From Pseudomonas sp. ATCC PTA-122608 (GTDB taxonomy: Bacteria; Pseudomonadota; Gammaproteobacteria; Pseudomonadales; Pseudomonadaceae): 64,000 bases of DNA. The stretch's first letter is position 1, and each line of letters starts with the position of its first letter. Below are positions 25,680-33,717 of this stretch, in pieces. A program made the position numbers and the translations under genes. The stretch covers positions 139,124-203,123 of the forward strand of contig NZ_LPNO01000054.1 in NCBI RefSeq assembly GCF_001952855.1, given 5' to 3'. The notes under the pieces were generated by a model. It was given only the letters and a program-made list of their open reading frames with translations. It searched no databases and was not told where the DNA came from.

Positions 25680-27074
25680 TTACTCGTCGTCGAAGTTATA
25701 GCTACCCGGCGCCAGGTTTTCGAAGCGGGTGTATTTGCCGATAAAGGCCAGGCGCGTGGTGCCGATTGGCCCGTTACGCTGTTTACCGATGATGATTTCG
25801 GCGATGCCTTTATGCTCGGTTTCCGGGTGGTACACCTCGTCCCGGTACACGAACATGATCACGTCAGCATCCTGCTCGATCGCTCCGGATTCCCGCAAGT
25901 CGGAGTTGATTGGGCGCTTGTTCGGACGTTGCTCAAGAGATCGGTTGAGCTGCGACAGGGCAACCACCGGGCAGTTGAATTCCTTGGCCAGGGCTTTCAA
26001 CGAGCGGGAAATCTCGGAAATCTCGTTGGTCCGGCTGTCGCCGCTTGAACCCGGGATCTGCATCAGTTGCAGGTAGTCGATCATGATCAGGGCGATGTCG
26101 CCATGCTCACGCACCAGGCGTCGGGTACGCGCGCGCATTTCCGACGGGCTGATGCCCGCGGTGTCATCGATAAACAGCTTGCGGTCGTTGAGCAGGTTGA
26201 CCGCCGAGGTCAGCCGCGGCCAATCGTCGTCCTCCAGGCGACCGGCACGCACCTTGGTCTGGTCGATGCGGCCCAGGGACGACAACATACGCATGATCAG
26301 CGATTCACCTGGCATCTCCAGGGAGTAAACCAGAACGGCCTTGTCGCTGCGCAACACGGCGTTCTCCACCAGGTTCATGGCGAAGGTGGTTTTACCCATG
26401 GATGGACGGCCGGCGACGATGATCAGGTCAGACGGCTGCAGGCCGCTGGTCATGCCGTCGAGGTCGGTGTAGCCGGTGGACAGGCCGGTAATGGCGTTAT
26501 CGGTGTTGAACAGGGTATCGATACGGTCGATGGCCTTGGTCAGCAGGTCGTTGACGCTGACCGGGCCGCCGGTTTTAGGCCGGGCCTCGGCAATCTGGAA
26601 GATCTGGCGTTCAGCTTCGTCGAGAATCTCTTCAGCGGTACGGCCTTCCGGGTTGAAGGCACTGTCGGCGATCTCGGTGGCAATGCCGATCAGCTGGCGC
26701 AACGTGGCCCGCGCGCGGACGATCTGCGCATAGGCCTTGATGTTGGCGACCGATGGCGTGTTTTTCGCCAGCTCGCCCAGGTAACCCAGGCCGCCCACTT
26801 GGGATGTCTGGCCTTCCTTGTCCAGTTGCTCGGCCAGGGTCACCACGTCGATCGGTGAGTTCTGGTCGGCCAGCTTGGCAATGGCGCGGAAGATCAGGCG
26901 GTGGTCATGACGGTAGAAATCGCCGTCCGAGACTTGATCCAGCACGCGCTCCCAGGCGTTGTTGTCCAGCATCAAACCACCGAGCACGGCCTGTTCGGCC
27001 TCGATGGAATGCGGCGGCACCTTCAGGGCAGCGGTTTGCAGATCATATTGCTCAGGAGCGGAGATATCGTTCAT
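25680..27074 (-). CDS. dnaB: Replicative DNA helicase DnaB
   Basis: Hexameric 5'-3' helicase that unwinds the fork and binds primase. It has 464 aa, close to E. coli DnaB. The N-terminal domain starts PPHSIEAEQAVLGGLMLDN; Walker A GRPSMGKTTFAMN lies near residue 225 and the DnaB motif IMIDYLQLMQ follows. C-terminal IIGKQRNGPIGT is the helicase arginine-finger region. ATG at 27074 is preferred to an in-frame GTG two codons earlier. It follows rplI after a terminator, in the ribosomal-dnaB order common to gammaproteobacteria. Confidence 0.96.
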   Translation of the reverse strand: MNDISAPEQYDLQTAALKVPPHSIEAEQAVLGGLMLDNNAWERVLDQVSDGDFYRHDHRLIFRAIAKLADQNSPIDVVTLAEQLDKEGQTSQVGGLGYLGELAKNTPSVANIKAYAQIVRARATLRQLIGIATEIADSAFNPEGRTAEEILDEAERQIFQIAEARPKTGGPVSVNDLLTKAIDRIDTLFNTDNAITGLSTGYTDLDGMTSGLQPSDLIIVAGRPSMGKTTFAMNLVENAVLRSDKAVLVYSLEMPGESLIMRMLSSLGRIDQTKVRAGRLEDDDWPRLTSAVNLLNDRKLFIDDTAGISPSEMRARTRRLVREHGDIALIMIDYLQLMQIPGSSGDSRTNEISEISRSLKALAKEFNCPVVALSQLNRSLEQRPNKRPINSDLRESGAIEQDADVIMFVYRDEVYHPETEHKGIAEIIIGKQRNGPIGTTRLAFIGKYTRFENLAPGSYNFDDE

Positions 27075-27114
27075 GGCCACTTGGAATAGTTGGAGAATCA
27101 GGGGCTACAGAAAA

Positions 27115-27161
27115 CAAAAGGCAGAAAAACAAAAGGCACGACCTGTAAACAGGATCGTGCC
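27115..27161 (-). terminator. Terminator after rplI
   Basis: On the minus strand GGCACGATCCTG...CAGGTCGTGCC forms a hairpin followed by CTTTTGTTTTTCTG. It lies between rplI and dnaB and should separate their transcripts. Confidence 0.75.
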
Positions 27162-27208
27162 CGATGTTAACCGCCCGGCACGCGAGGTGCCAGTCAGTTA
27201 GGTGCTGC

Positions 27209-27655
27209 TTAAGCTGCTACCACAACAACGCGTACGGTTGCTTCGACTTCAGCGTGCAGGTGCACGGCTACATCGAATTCGCCAACGTTGCGGATGGTGC
27301 CGTTCGGCAGACGAACTTCGCTCTTCTGCACTTCAACGCCGGAGGCGGTCAGTGCATCAGCGATGTCGTGGGTGCCGATCGAACCGAACAGCTTGCCTTC
27401 GTCACCGGCGGTGGCAGTGATAGTCACTTCCAGCTCAGCCAGTTGGGCAGCGCGAGTTTCGGCCGAAGCTTTTTTGTCTGCTGCTGCTTTTTCCAGCTCA
27501 GCACGACGCTCTTCAAACGCAGCCAGGTTGGCAGCGGTTGCAGCGGTGGCTTTGCCGTATGGCAGCAGGTAGTTACGACCGTAGCCGGCCTTAACGTTCA
27601 CTTTGTCGCCCAGGTTGCCCAGGTTGGCGACTTTTTCCAGAAGGATCAGTTGCAT
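27209..27655 (-). CDS. rplI: 50S ribosomal protein L9
   Basis: L9 binds 23S rRNA and extends from the L1 side of the large subunit. It has 148 aa with the N-terminal signature LLEKVANLGNLGDKVNVKAGY, a long central helix rich in Ala/Lys/Glu and a C-terminal RNA-binding domain. It is last of rpsF-rpsR-DUF2232-rplI. A terminator follows. Confidence 0.97.
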   Translation of the reverse strand: MQLILLEKVANLGNLGDKVNVKAGYGRNYLLPYGKATAATAANLAAFEERRAELEKAAADKKASAETRAAQLAELEVTITATAGDEGKLFGSIGTHDIADALTASGVEVQKSEVRLPNGTIRNVGEFDVAVHLHAEVEATVRVVVVAA

Positions 27656-27673
27656 GTGAAAATCCTCTAACTT

Positions 27674-28561
27674 TTAACCTTCACCGTTCGCGTTATCGGC
27701 GTCTTTCGGCGCCAGACGACCGCGAAAATCAATCAGGCCGTCGACAATGGCCAAGACCACGAGTAACGGATAGATCAGCTGCATGAACAGCAACAGCGTT
27801 ACGTACAACCCCACCAGCCAGAATCTGCCCAGTCGCTTTTGCGCCACCAGCCCATGAATCAGGGATAGCCCGGCGAATACCAGCGGTACGCTGCACAACG
27901 GCACCAACAGCGCCAGGCCAAAAGTCGGCCCGACCACCATGAACGCCAGCAGCAACATCGCCGGTCCAGCGGGGATTCTGATACTGCGAAACTCGCGACC
28001 AAAACCACCCGGGTTATACAACAACGCCTGCCAATAACGCCCAAGAATCAGGCTCAGCACGCTGACGATCTGCAACAGTGCCGCTATCAGGCCGGTAAGC
28101 ATCGGTGCAACCACTGACGCAAAGCGCGCTCGCTCCTCTACCGATAACTGCTGGTAGAGATCCCCGAGGGCCAGCGGCAGGATCTTTATGATCTCCTGCG
28201 CCAGCGCCTCGATTTGCGGGCGGAAAGCCGCGCCAAGCGCCAGTGAATACACCAACCCCAATGCCACGCTGACCAGCAGCGTACGGACCCAGGACTCACT
28301 TGCGCGTAAAACCAACGCAAGGGCCGATGAACCGAGCAGTACCAGAAGTACCCGTGGATCATCGAATTTCAACCACCAGACCAAGGCCGGCAGCATTCCC
28401 AGGGCAAGAACGCCAAGGGCGTCCTTCAAACCGCGCCGCAGGAGCACAAGGCAACCTGCAGCAGCACCCAACCAATACAACAACGGCAACGCTGCACATC
28501 CAGCCACTACCAGAGTGGCCTGCACACGACCGCGCATGATGAACTCAGCTAAGGCGCGCAT
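27674..28561 (-). CDS. DUF2232/YybS-like multispanning membrane protein
   Basis: A 295-aa inner-membrane protein with about eight hydrophobic segments. It lies between rpsR and rplI, where pseudomonads regularly carry a YybS/DUF2232-like gene. Function is unknown. It is 18 bp from rplI and 36 bp from rpsR, so it is co-transcribed with ribosomal genes. Confidence 0.82.
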   Translation of the reverse strand: MRALAEFIMRGRVQATLVVAGCAALPLLYWLGAAAGCLVLLRRGLKDALGVLALGMLPALVWWLKFDDPRVLLVLLGSSALALVLRASESWVRTLLVSVALGLVYSLALGAAFRPQIEALAQEIIKILPLALGDLYQQLSVEERARFASVVAPMLTGLIAALLQIVSVLSLILGRYWQALLYNPGGFGREFRSIRIPAGPAMLLLAFMVVGPTFGLALLVPLCSVPLVFAGLSLIHGLVAQKRLGRFWLVGLYVTLLLFMQLIYPLLVVLAIVDGLIDFRGRLAPKDADNANGEG

Positions 28562-28597
28562 GCATTCAATCCCTTACTACTTGTCGACTGCCCGGTC

Positions 28598-28828
28598 TCA
28601 GCGGCCGTGGCTGTCGGTGTAGGCCAGCAGGGCCAGGAAGCGGGCGCGCTTGATAGCGGTGGCCAGCTGACGCTGATAACGAGCTTTGGTACCGGTGATG
28701 CGGCTTGGAACAATTTTGCCGGTCTCGGATACGTAGGCTTTCAGAGTGTTGAGATCTTTGTAATCGATCTCCTTCACGTCTTCAGCGGTGAAGCGGCAGA
28801 ATTTACGACGACGGAAGAAACGTGCCAT
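28598..28828 (-). CDS. rpsR: 30S ribosomal protein S18
   Basis: S18 forms a heterodimer with S6 on the platform of the small subunit. It has 76 aa, basic, with the family motif [19 protein letters not shown] and the C-terminal [20 protein letters not shown]. It lies 28 bp after rpsF with no priB-like gene between them, unlike E. coli. Confidence 0.98.
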
Positions 28829-28856
28829 TTGATAGGCTCCTTAAAAGGTCCGTGGA

Positions 28857-29279
28857 TTACTCGTCAGCGTTATCGCTGTTGTCGCTGTCATCACTATCAG
28901 CGCTTTCAGCGCCTTCGTGCTCAGGACGGTCGCGACGCTCACGGCGCTCACTGCGGTTTTCTTCAGCCTTGAGCATCTCGGATTGGCCGGTAACGGCTTC
29001 TTCGCGACGGATGACCAGGTTACGGATCACTGCATCGTTGTAGCGGAAGTTGTCTTCCAGCTCGGCCAGGGCCTTGCCAGTGCATTCAACGTTCAGCATC
29101 ACGTAGTGAGCCTTGTGAACATTGTTGATTGCGTAGGCCAGTTGACGACGGCCCCAATCTTCCAGACGGTGGATTTTGCCGCCGTCTTCTTCGATCAGCT
29201 TGGTGTAACGCTCTACCATGCCGCCGACTTGCTCGCTTTGATCCGGGTGGACCAAAAAGATGATTTCGTAATGACGCAT
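28857..29279 (-). CDS. rpsF: 30S ribosomal protein S6
   Basis: S6 binds S18 and 16S rRNA. It has 140 aa with start MRHYEIIFLVHPDQSEQV and RLEDWGRRQLAYAINN. The acidic C-terminal tail (ESADSDDSDNSDN) ends in several Ser/Asp-Glu repeats; S6 is known to be poly-glutamylated by RimK in related bacteria. An AAGGAG lies upstream. A leader hairpin at 29301-29325 may be the S6:S18 autoregulatory element. Confidence 0.97.
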   Translation of the reverse strand: MRHYEIIFLVHPDQSEQVGGMVERYTKLIEEDGGKIHRLEDWGRRQLAYAINNVHKAHYVMLNVECTGKALAELEDNFRYNDAVIRNLVIRREEAVTGQSEMLKAEENRSERRERRDRPEHEGAESADSDDSDNSDNADE

Positions 29280-29300
29280 GAATGCTCCTTACGGGTTGTA

Positions 29301-29325
29301 GCCTGCCGCTCAAAAACGGTCAGAC
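29301..29325 (-). ncRNA. Possible S6:S18-binding leader hairpin of rpsF
   Basis: On the minus strand GTCTG-A-CCG, an eight-base loop and CGG-CAGGC form a hairpin 22 bases before the rpsF start. Known S6:S18 leader motifs carry a conserved CCG in a structured stem upstream of rpsF. The match is by eye and the exact bulge geometry is not established. Confidence 0.4.
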
Positions 29326-29471
29326 AAGGAGTGAATGACACTTATGGATCTTGCCGAAGGGAGGCACATGCGTGCCTGCCATGAAGGCAAGGGGCGCAAT
29401 TGTAGAGAAGGGGGAGAAAGGGCGCAAGGTGATTGGTGATTATTTGAACAGCCCCACACACCACAAAAACA

Positions 29472-29564
29472 AATGTGGGAGGGGGCTTGCTCCCGAAAGC
29501 GGTGTGCCAGTCACCAAATGCACTGGCTGATACACCGTATTCGGGAGCAAGCCCCCTCCCACAT
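29472..29564. repeat. REPIN (GGGAGGGGGC type)
   Basis: Inverted arms ATGTGGGAGGGGGCTTGCTC and complement, extended by GAAAGCGGTGT and ACACCGTATTC. It is a different sequence class from most REPINs here (GGGGG rather than GCGGG). It occupies the 306-base gap between rlmB and rpsF, which otherwise holds only the rpsF promoter/leader. Confidence 0.85.
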
Positions 29565-29585
29565 TTTGACCTGCGCCAGACTTGT

Positions 29586-30341
29586 TTACTTCTTGGCTTT
29601 AGCCTTGGCGCCACGCTGGCGCCGGGCTTCGAACAGGCAGACGCCCGTTGCGACTGAAACGTTGAGGCTGCTGACGCTACCGGCCATCGGCAGGTGCACC
29701 AGGTAGTCGCAGTGCTCACGGGTCAGGCGACGCATGCCCTTGCCTTCAGCCCCCATGATCAAAATGGTCGGGCCGGTGAGGTCCTGGTCATAAATACTGA
29801 CCTCGGCCTCCCCCGCCGTACCCACGACCCACAGGCCGCGCTGCTGGAGTTTCTCCAGGGTGCGCGCCAGGTTGGTCACGGCTACCAACGGAATCACTTC
29901 CGCCGCACCGCAGGCGACTTTACGCACCACAGGGGTCAAGGTTGCCGACTTGTCTTTGGGCACGATCACCGCCAGCGCACCGGCAGCATCCGCCGAACGC
30001 AGGCAGGCGCCGAGGTTGTGCGGATCGGTCACGCCGTCGAGCACCAGCAACAGCGGTGCGCCTTCGGTGCGATCGAGCAGCTCGTCGAGCATCGCTTCGC
30101 CCCAGACCTGGCTCGGGCTTACGTCCGCAACCACACCCTGGTGAACGCCTTCGACCCAAACGTCCATTTCACGACGCTCGGCCTGGCCGATGGCGACTTT
30201 ATTTTGGTTGGCCAGTTCGACCAGCGCTTGAACGCGCGGCTCACTGCGGCCTTCTGCCAACCACACCTGCTTGACGCGTTTCGGGTGGTGACGCAGCAAT
30301 GCTTCTACGGCGTGTACGCCGTAGATTTTTTCCAGACTCAT
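29586..30341 (-). CDS. rlmB: 23S rRNA (guanosine-2'-O-)-methyltransferase RlmB
   Basis: SPOUT-class enzyme that methylates G2251 (E. coli numbering) in the peptidyl-transferase region. It has 251 aa: an N-terminal L30e-like substrate-binding domain (EKIYGVHAVEALLRHHPKRV) and a C-terminal knot domain with motifs LDGVTDPHNLGACLRSA, ILIMGAEGKGMRRL and LPMAGSVSSLNVSVATG. The start overlaps the rnr stop by 4 bp, so the two RNA genes are coupled. Confidence 0.95.
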   Translation of the reverse strand: MSLEKIYGVHAVEALLRHHPKRVKQVWLAEGRSEPRVQALVELANQNKVAIGQAERREMDVWVEGVHQGVVADVSPSQVWGEAMLDELLDRTEGAPLLLVLDGVTDPHNLGACLRSADAAGALAVIVPKDKSATLTPVVRKVACGAAEVIPLVAVTNLARTLEKLQQRGLWVVGTAGEAEVSIYDQDLTGPTILIMGAEGKGMRRLTREHCDYLVHLPMAGSVSSLNVSVATGVCLFEARRQRGAKAKAKK

Positions 30342-32971
30342 GACTTGGCCTTAGGTTTGCGCGACCCGCCGCTTTTCGCGGGGGCCGAACCCGCTTTTGG
30401 CGGGCCTTTACGGTGTTTACTCGGCTTGCTCGACGGTTTTTCCGCCTCGCGGGACTTTCCCCCAGACGCCGCTTTACCACCGCTTTTGGCTTCGTTGAGC
30501 AACTGCTGCTTCAACTCGCGGCTCTTGCGCAGCTCGGCGTTTTTCGCCGCGGCATCGCTTGGACGATAAGCCTCTGGGGCCTTGTCCTTGGCAGACGAAC
30601 GACGAGCAGGCTTGGCTGGCGCAGGTTCGGCGACCGCTGCTTTCGCAGGAGTACCTTTGCCTTTGCTGGCCGGCGCAGTCGTTTCGCCGCCACGTTTTTT
30701 ACGGCCAGTCGGCTCGGCCGGCTTGTCGGGCATACCGAAGTCGATCTTGCGTTCGTCGAGGTCGACGCGCATAACCTGCACTTCCACGGTGTCGCCCAGA
30801 CGGAAGCTACGACCGGTGCGCTCGCCCGCCAGGCGGTGATGCACAGGGTCGAAGTGATAGTAGTCACCCGGCAAGGCGGTGACGTGCACCAGGCCCTCGA
30901 CGTAGATGTCGGTCAACTCGACGAACAGGCCAAAACCGGTCACGGCGGTAATCACACCCGGGAACGACTCGCCCACGCGGTCTTTCATGAACTCGCACTT
31001 GAGCCAGTTCACTACGTCGCGGGTCGCTTCGTCAGCGCGGCGCTCGCTCATGGAGCACTGCTCGCCCAGCTGTTCCAGGGCCGCTTCGTCGTACGGATAG
31101 ATCCGTGCTTTCGGAATGGTCATGGCACCGGCGCGCTGGACGTGCGGGGTATTCTGCTTGGAATGGATCACGCTGCGGATCGCCCGGTGCGTGAGCAAGT
31201 CCGGGTAACGGCGAATCGGCGAGGTGAAGTGGGTGTACGCCTCGTAATTCAGGCCGAAGTGGCCCTGGTTATCAGCGCTGTACACCGCCTGGCTCAGGGA
31301 GCGCAGCATGACGGTCTGGATCACATGGTAATCCGGACGGTCCTTGATGCTCGCGAGCAGAGCCTGGTAGTCCTTCGGCGTCGGGCCGTCCTTGCCTTTG
31401 TGCAGCGACAGGCCGAGCTCACCGAGGAACGCGCGCAGCTTCTCCAGACGCTCCGGCGGCGGGCCGTCGTGCACCCGGTACAACGCAGGAATCTCGTGCT
31501 TTTTCAGGAACTCTGCGGTGGCCACGTTGGCCGCCAGCATGCATTCCTCGATCAGCTTGTGGGCATCGTTACGTGTGGTCGGGGTGATTGCGGCGATCTT
31601 GCGCTCGGAACCGAAGACAATCCGGGTTTCCTGAGTTTCAAAGTCGATCGCGCCACGCACGTGACGAGCACCCAGCAGCACTTTGTACAGCGCATAAAGC
31701 TGCTTGAGGTGCGGCACGACGTGGCCGTACTCACCGCGCAGAGCTTTCGCCTCGCTGGTTTTCGGCTGTTCCAGGATGGTGCTGACCTTGTTGTAGGTCA
31801 GGCGGGCCTGGGAGTGGATCACTGCTTCGTAGAACTGGTAATCGGTCATTTCGCCGGTTTTCGAGATGGTCATCTCGCACACCATGGCCAAACGGTCGAC
31901 TTTCGGGTTCAGGGAGCACAGGCCGTTGGACAGCTGCTCAGGCAGCATCGGGATTACGCGCTCAGGGAAATACACCGAGTTGCCGCGCACCTGGGCTTCG
32001 TTGTCCAGGGCCGAACCGATCTTCACGTAGCTGGACACGTCGGCAATCGCGACGAACAACTTCCAGCCGCCGGAGAACAGGCGCAGCTTGCCAGGCTTGG
32101 CTTCGCAGTAGACCGCATCGTCGAAGTCGCGGGCATCTTCGCCGTCAATGGTGACGAACGGCAGATGACGCAAGTCGATGCGCTTCTCTTTGTCTTTGTC
32201 TTCAACTTCCGGCTTGAGCTTGGCGGCTTCTTTGAGCACAGCCTCAGGCCAGACGTGAGGGATATCGTAGGTGCGCAGCGCAACATCGATTTCCATGCCC
32301 GGCGCCATGTAGTTGCCGACCACTTCAACGATATCGCCCTGTGGCTGGAAGCGCGCAGTTGGCCAGTGGGTGATTTTCACCTCGACGAACTGACCGACTT
32401 TTGCGGCGCCATTGCGGCCCGGGGTGATCAGCACTTCCTGCTGGACCTTCGGGTTATCCGGCACGACAAAACCGATGCCGCCTTCTTCGAAGTAGCGACC
32501 AACGATGGACTCGTGGGCACGGGACACGACTTCGACGATCACGCCTTCGCGGCGGCCGCGACGGTCGAGGCCGGAAACGCGCGCCAGGGCACGGTCGCCA
32601 TCGAACACCAGGCGCATTTGCGCCGGGCTCATGAACAGGTCGTCGCTGCCGTCGTCCGGAATCAGGAAGCCGAAACCGTCACGGTGGCCGGCAATGCGAC
32701 CGAGGATCAGGTCAAGCTTGTCCACAGGCGCGTAGGTGCCCCGGCGGGTGTAGATCAACTGGGCATCGCGCTCCATGGCGCGCAGGCGGCGGCGCAGGGC
32801 TTCGAGTTGGTCTTCGGTGGTCAGACCGAATTCTTCAACCAGCTGCTCGCGGCTAGCAGGCGAACCCCGATCGGCGAGATGCGCCAGGATCAGTTCGCGG
32901 CTAGGAATAGGGTTTTCATATTTTTCCGCTTCACGAGCGGCCTCGGGATCGAGGGACTGCCAATCGGCCAT
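30338..32971 (-). CDS. rnr: Ribonuclease R
   Basis: Processive 3'-5' exoribonuclease that degrades structured RNA, including rRNA and mRNA fragments. It has 877 aa, long for the family because of an extended Lys/Ala/Pro-rich tail (from about 720 on). Order: helix-turn-helix (DRGSPASREQLVEEFGL), cold-shock domains, RNB domain with DGEDARDFDDAVYCE near residue 280, and S1 domain (GVITAVTGFGLFVEL). It forms an operon with rlmB. Confidence 0.96.
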   Translation of the reverse strand: MADWQSLDPEAAREAEKYENPIPSRELILAHLADRGSPASREQLVEEFGLTTEDQLEALRRRLRAMERDAQLIYTRRGTYAPVDKLDLILGRIAGHRDGFGFLIPDDGSDDLFMSPAQMRLVFDGDRALARVSGLDRRGRREGVIVEVVSRAHESIVGRYFEEGGIGFVVPDNPKVQQEVLITPGRNGAAKVGQFVEVKITHWPTARFQPQGDIVEVVGNYMAPGMEIDVALRTYDIPHVWPEAVLKEAAKLKPEVEDKDKEKRIDLRHLPFVTIDGEDARDFDDAVYCEAKPGKLRLFSGGWKLFVAIADVSSYVKIGSALDNEAQVRGNSVYFPERVIPMLPEQLSNGLCSLNPKVDRLAMVCEMTISKTGEMTDYQFYEAVIHSQARLTYNKVSTILEQPKTSEAKALRGEYGHVVPHLKQLYALYKVLLGARHVRGAIDFETQETRIVFGSERKIAAITPTTRNDAHKLIEECMLAANVATAEFLKKHEIPALYRVHDGPPPERLEKLRAFLGELGLSLHKGKDGPTPKDYQALLASIKDRPDYHVIQTVMLRSLSQAVYSADNQGHFGLNYEAYTHFTSPIRRYPDLLTHRAIRSVIHSKQNTPHVQRAGAMTIPKARIYPYDEAALEQLGEQCSMSERRADEATRDVVNWLKCEFMKDRVGESFPGVITAVTGFGLFVELTDIYVEGLVHVTALPGDYYHFDPVHHRLAGERTGRSFRLGDTVEVQVMRVDLDERKIDFGMPDKPAEPTGRKKRGGETTAPASKGKGTPAKAAVAEPAPAKPARRSSAKDKAPEAYRPSDAAAKNAELRKSRELKQQLLNEAKSGGKAASGGKSREAEKPSSKPSKHRKGPPKAGSAPAKSGGSRKPKAKS

Positions 32972-33132
32972 TAGAGAGTTTTCACCTTGTCTATATGCGG
33001 GTTAGTTTGGCATACGCGTATTGAAACGGGAAATTTCAGGTGTCGACAAGCCCGTAAAAGCACTTTGTAGCCCTCGAAATGCACCTTGCGCGACCGCCCG
33101 CGAAATTTTCCAGGCTTTTTTGATAACGGGGC

Positions 33133-33161
33133 TTTACAGCGCAAAAAGTGCTCCGTATAGT
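33133..33161 (+). promoter_or_regulatory. Sigma-70 promoter of tRNA-Leu copy 1
   Basis: TTTACA (33133-33138) and TATAGT (33156-33161) are separated by 17 bases. A G+C-rich GCGCGCC discriminator follows, as is usual for stringently controlled stable-RNA promoters. Confidence 0.8.
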
Positions 33162-33195
33162 GCGCGCCATCGACGACGGCAACGTTGACGATACT

Positions 33196-33282
33196 GCCCA
33201 GATGGTGAAATTGGTAGACACGCCAGCTTCAGGTGCTGGTGACCGCAAGGTCGTGGAAGTTCGAGTCTTCTTCTGGGCACCA
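33196..33282 (+). tRNA. leu tRNA: tRNA-Leu (anticodon CAG), copy 1
   Basis: 87 nt including CCA. Acceptor GCCCAGA pairs with TCTGGGC, followed by A and CCA. The anticodon stem CCAGC/GCTGG encloses TTCAGGT, giving anticodon CAG. The long variable arm (class II) and TTCGAGTC T-loop fit leucine. It reads CUG, the dominant Leu codon of this genome. Confidence 0.95.
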
Positions 33283-33316
33283 ATTCTAAACTTGAGGTTT
33301 TAACCTTGAGTCTCAC

Positions 33317-33340
33317 AAAAACCCGCGAAAGCGGGTTTTT
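33317..33340 (+). terminator. Terminator of tRNA-Leu copy 1
   Basis: AAAAACCCGC, GAAA loop and GCGGGTTTTT: a strong hairpin with T-run, 34 bases after the tRNA. Confidence 0.92.
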
Positions 33341-33397
33341 GCGTTTCAAGCCTTTGATTTTTAACCATAAAGTTGATTTATAAATTCAAATCAGGGG

Positions 33398-33426
33398 TTT
33401 ACAGATCAAAAAGCCCTCCGTATAGT
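33398..33426 (+). promoter_or_regulatory. Sigma-70 promoter of tRNA-Leu copy 2
   Basis: TTTACA (33398-33403) and TATAGT (33421-33426) with a 17-base spacer, the same as the promoter of copy 1, exactly 265 bases further on. Confidence 0.8.
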
Positions 33427-33460
33427 TCGCTCCATCAACAGCGGCAACGTTGCTGATGCT

Positions 33461-33547
33461 GCCCAGATGGTGAAATTGGTAGACACGCCAGCTTCAGGTG
33501 CTGGTGACCGCAAGGTCGTGGAAGTTCGAGTCTTCTTCTGGGCACCA
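33461..33547 (+). tRNA. leu tRNA: tRNA-Leu (anticodon CAG), copy 2
   Basis: Identical in sequence to copy 1, 265 bases downstream, 87 nt with CCA. Its own promoter and terminator make it an independent transcription unit created by tandem duplication. Confidence 0.95.
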
Positions 33548-33581
33548 ATTCCAAACTTGAGGTTTTAACCTTGAGTTTCAC

Positions 33582-33605
33582 AAAAACCCGCGAAAGCGGG
33601 TTTTT
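33582..33605 (+). terminator. Terminator of tRNA-Leu copy 2
   Basis: The same AAAAACCCGC / GAAA / GCGGGTTTTT hairpin as after copy 1, 265 bases on. Confidence 0.92.
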
Positions 33606-33680
33606 GCGTTTCCGGGGTTTGAAAACTTCCAGGCCGATTTGCCTCATGACCGCACCTGAGAAACTTTATCGTTTATCCTA

Positions 33681-33695
33681 GCAACGATTTGTTGC
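33681..33695 (+). promoter_or_regulatory. Dyad GCAAC-N5-GTTGC upstream of the iron transporter
   Basis: A perfect 5-5-5 dyad lies 9 bases before the ribosome binding site of the binding-protein gene, a position suited to an operator. It does not look like a Fur box. The right half, GTTGCAC, is the complement of the GTGCAAC unit upstream of livK, which may be chance. Confidence 0.3.
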
Positions 33696-33717
33696 ACTCA
33701 AGTGAGGAACACCCCGG

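Noticed and set aside
30413..32974. Open frame of 853 codons antisense to rnr
   Set aside because: It mirrors rnr across its whole length, a common artefact of high-G+C codon bias. It has no ribosome binding site or recognisable domain, while rnr is a clear family member.
33640..33717. Fur box before the iron-type transporter
   Set aside because: No stretch resembles the GATAATGATAATCATTATC pattern; only a GCAAC/GTTGC dyad is present.
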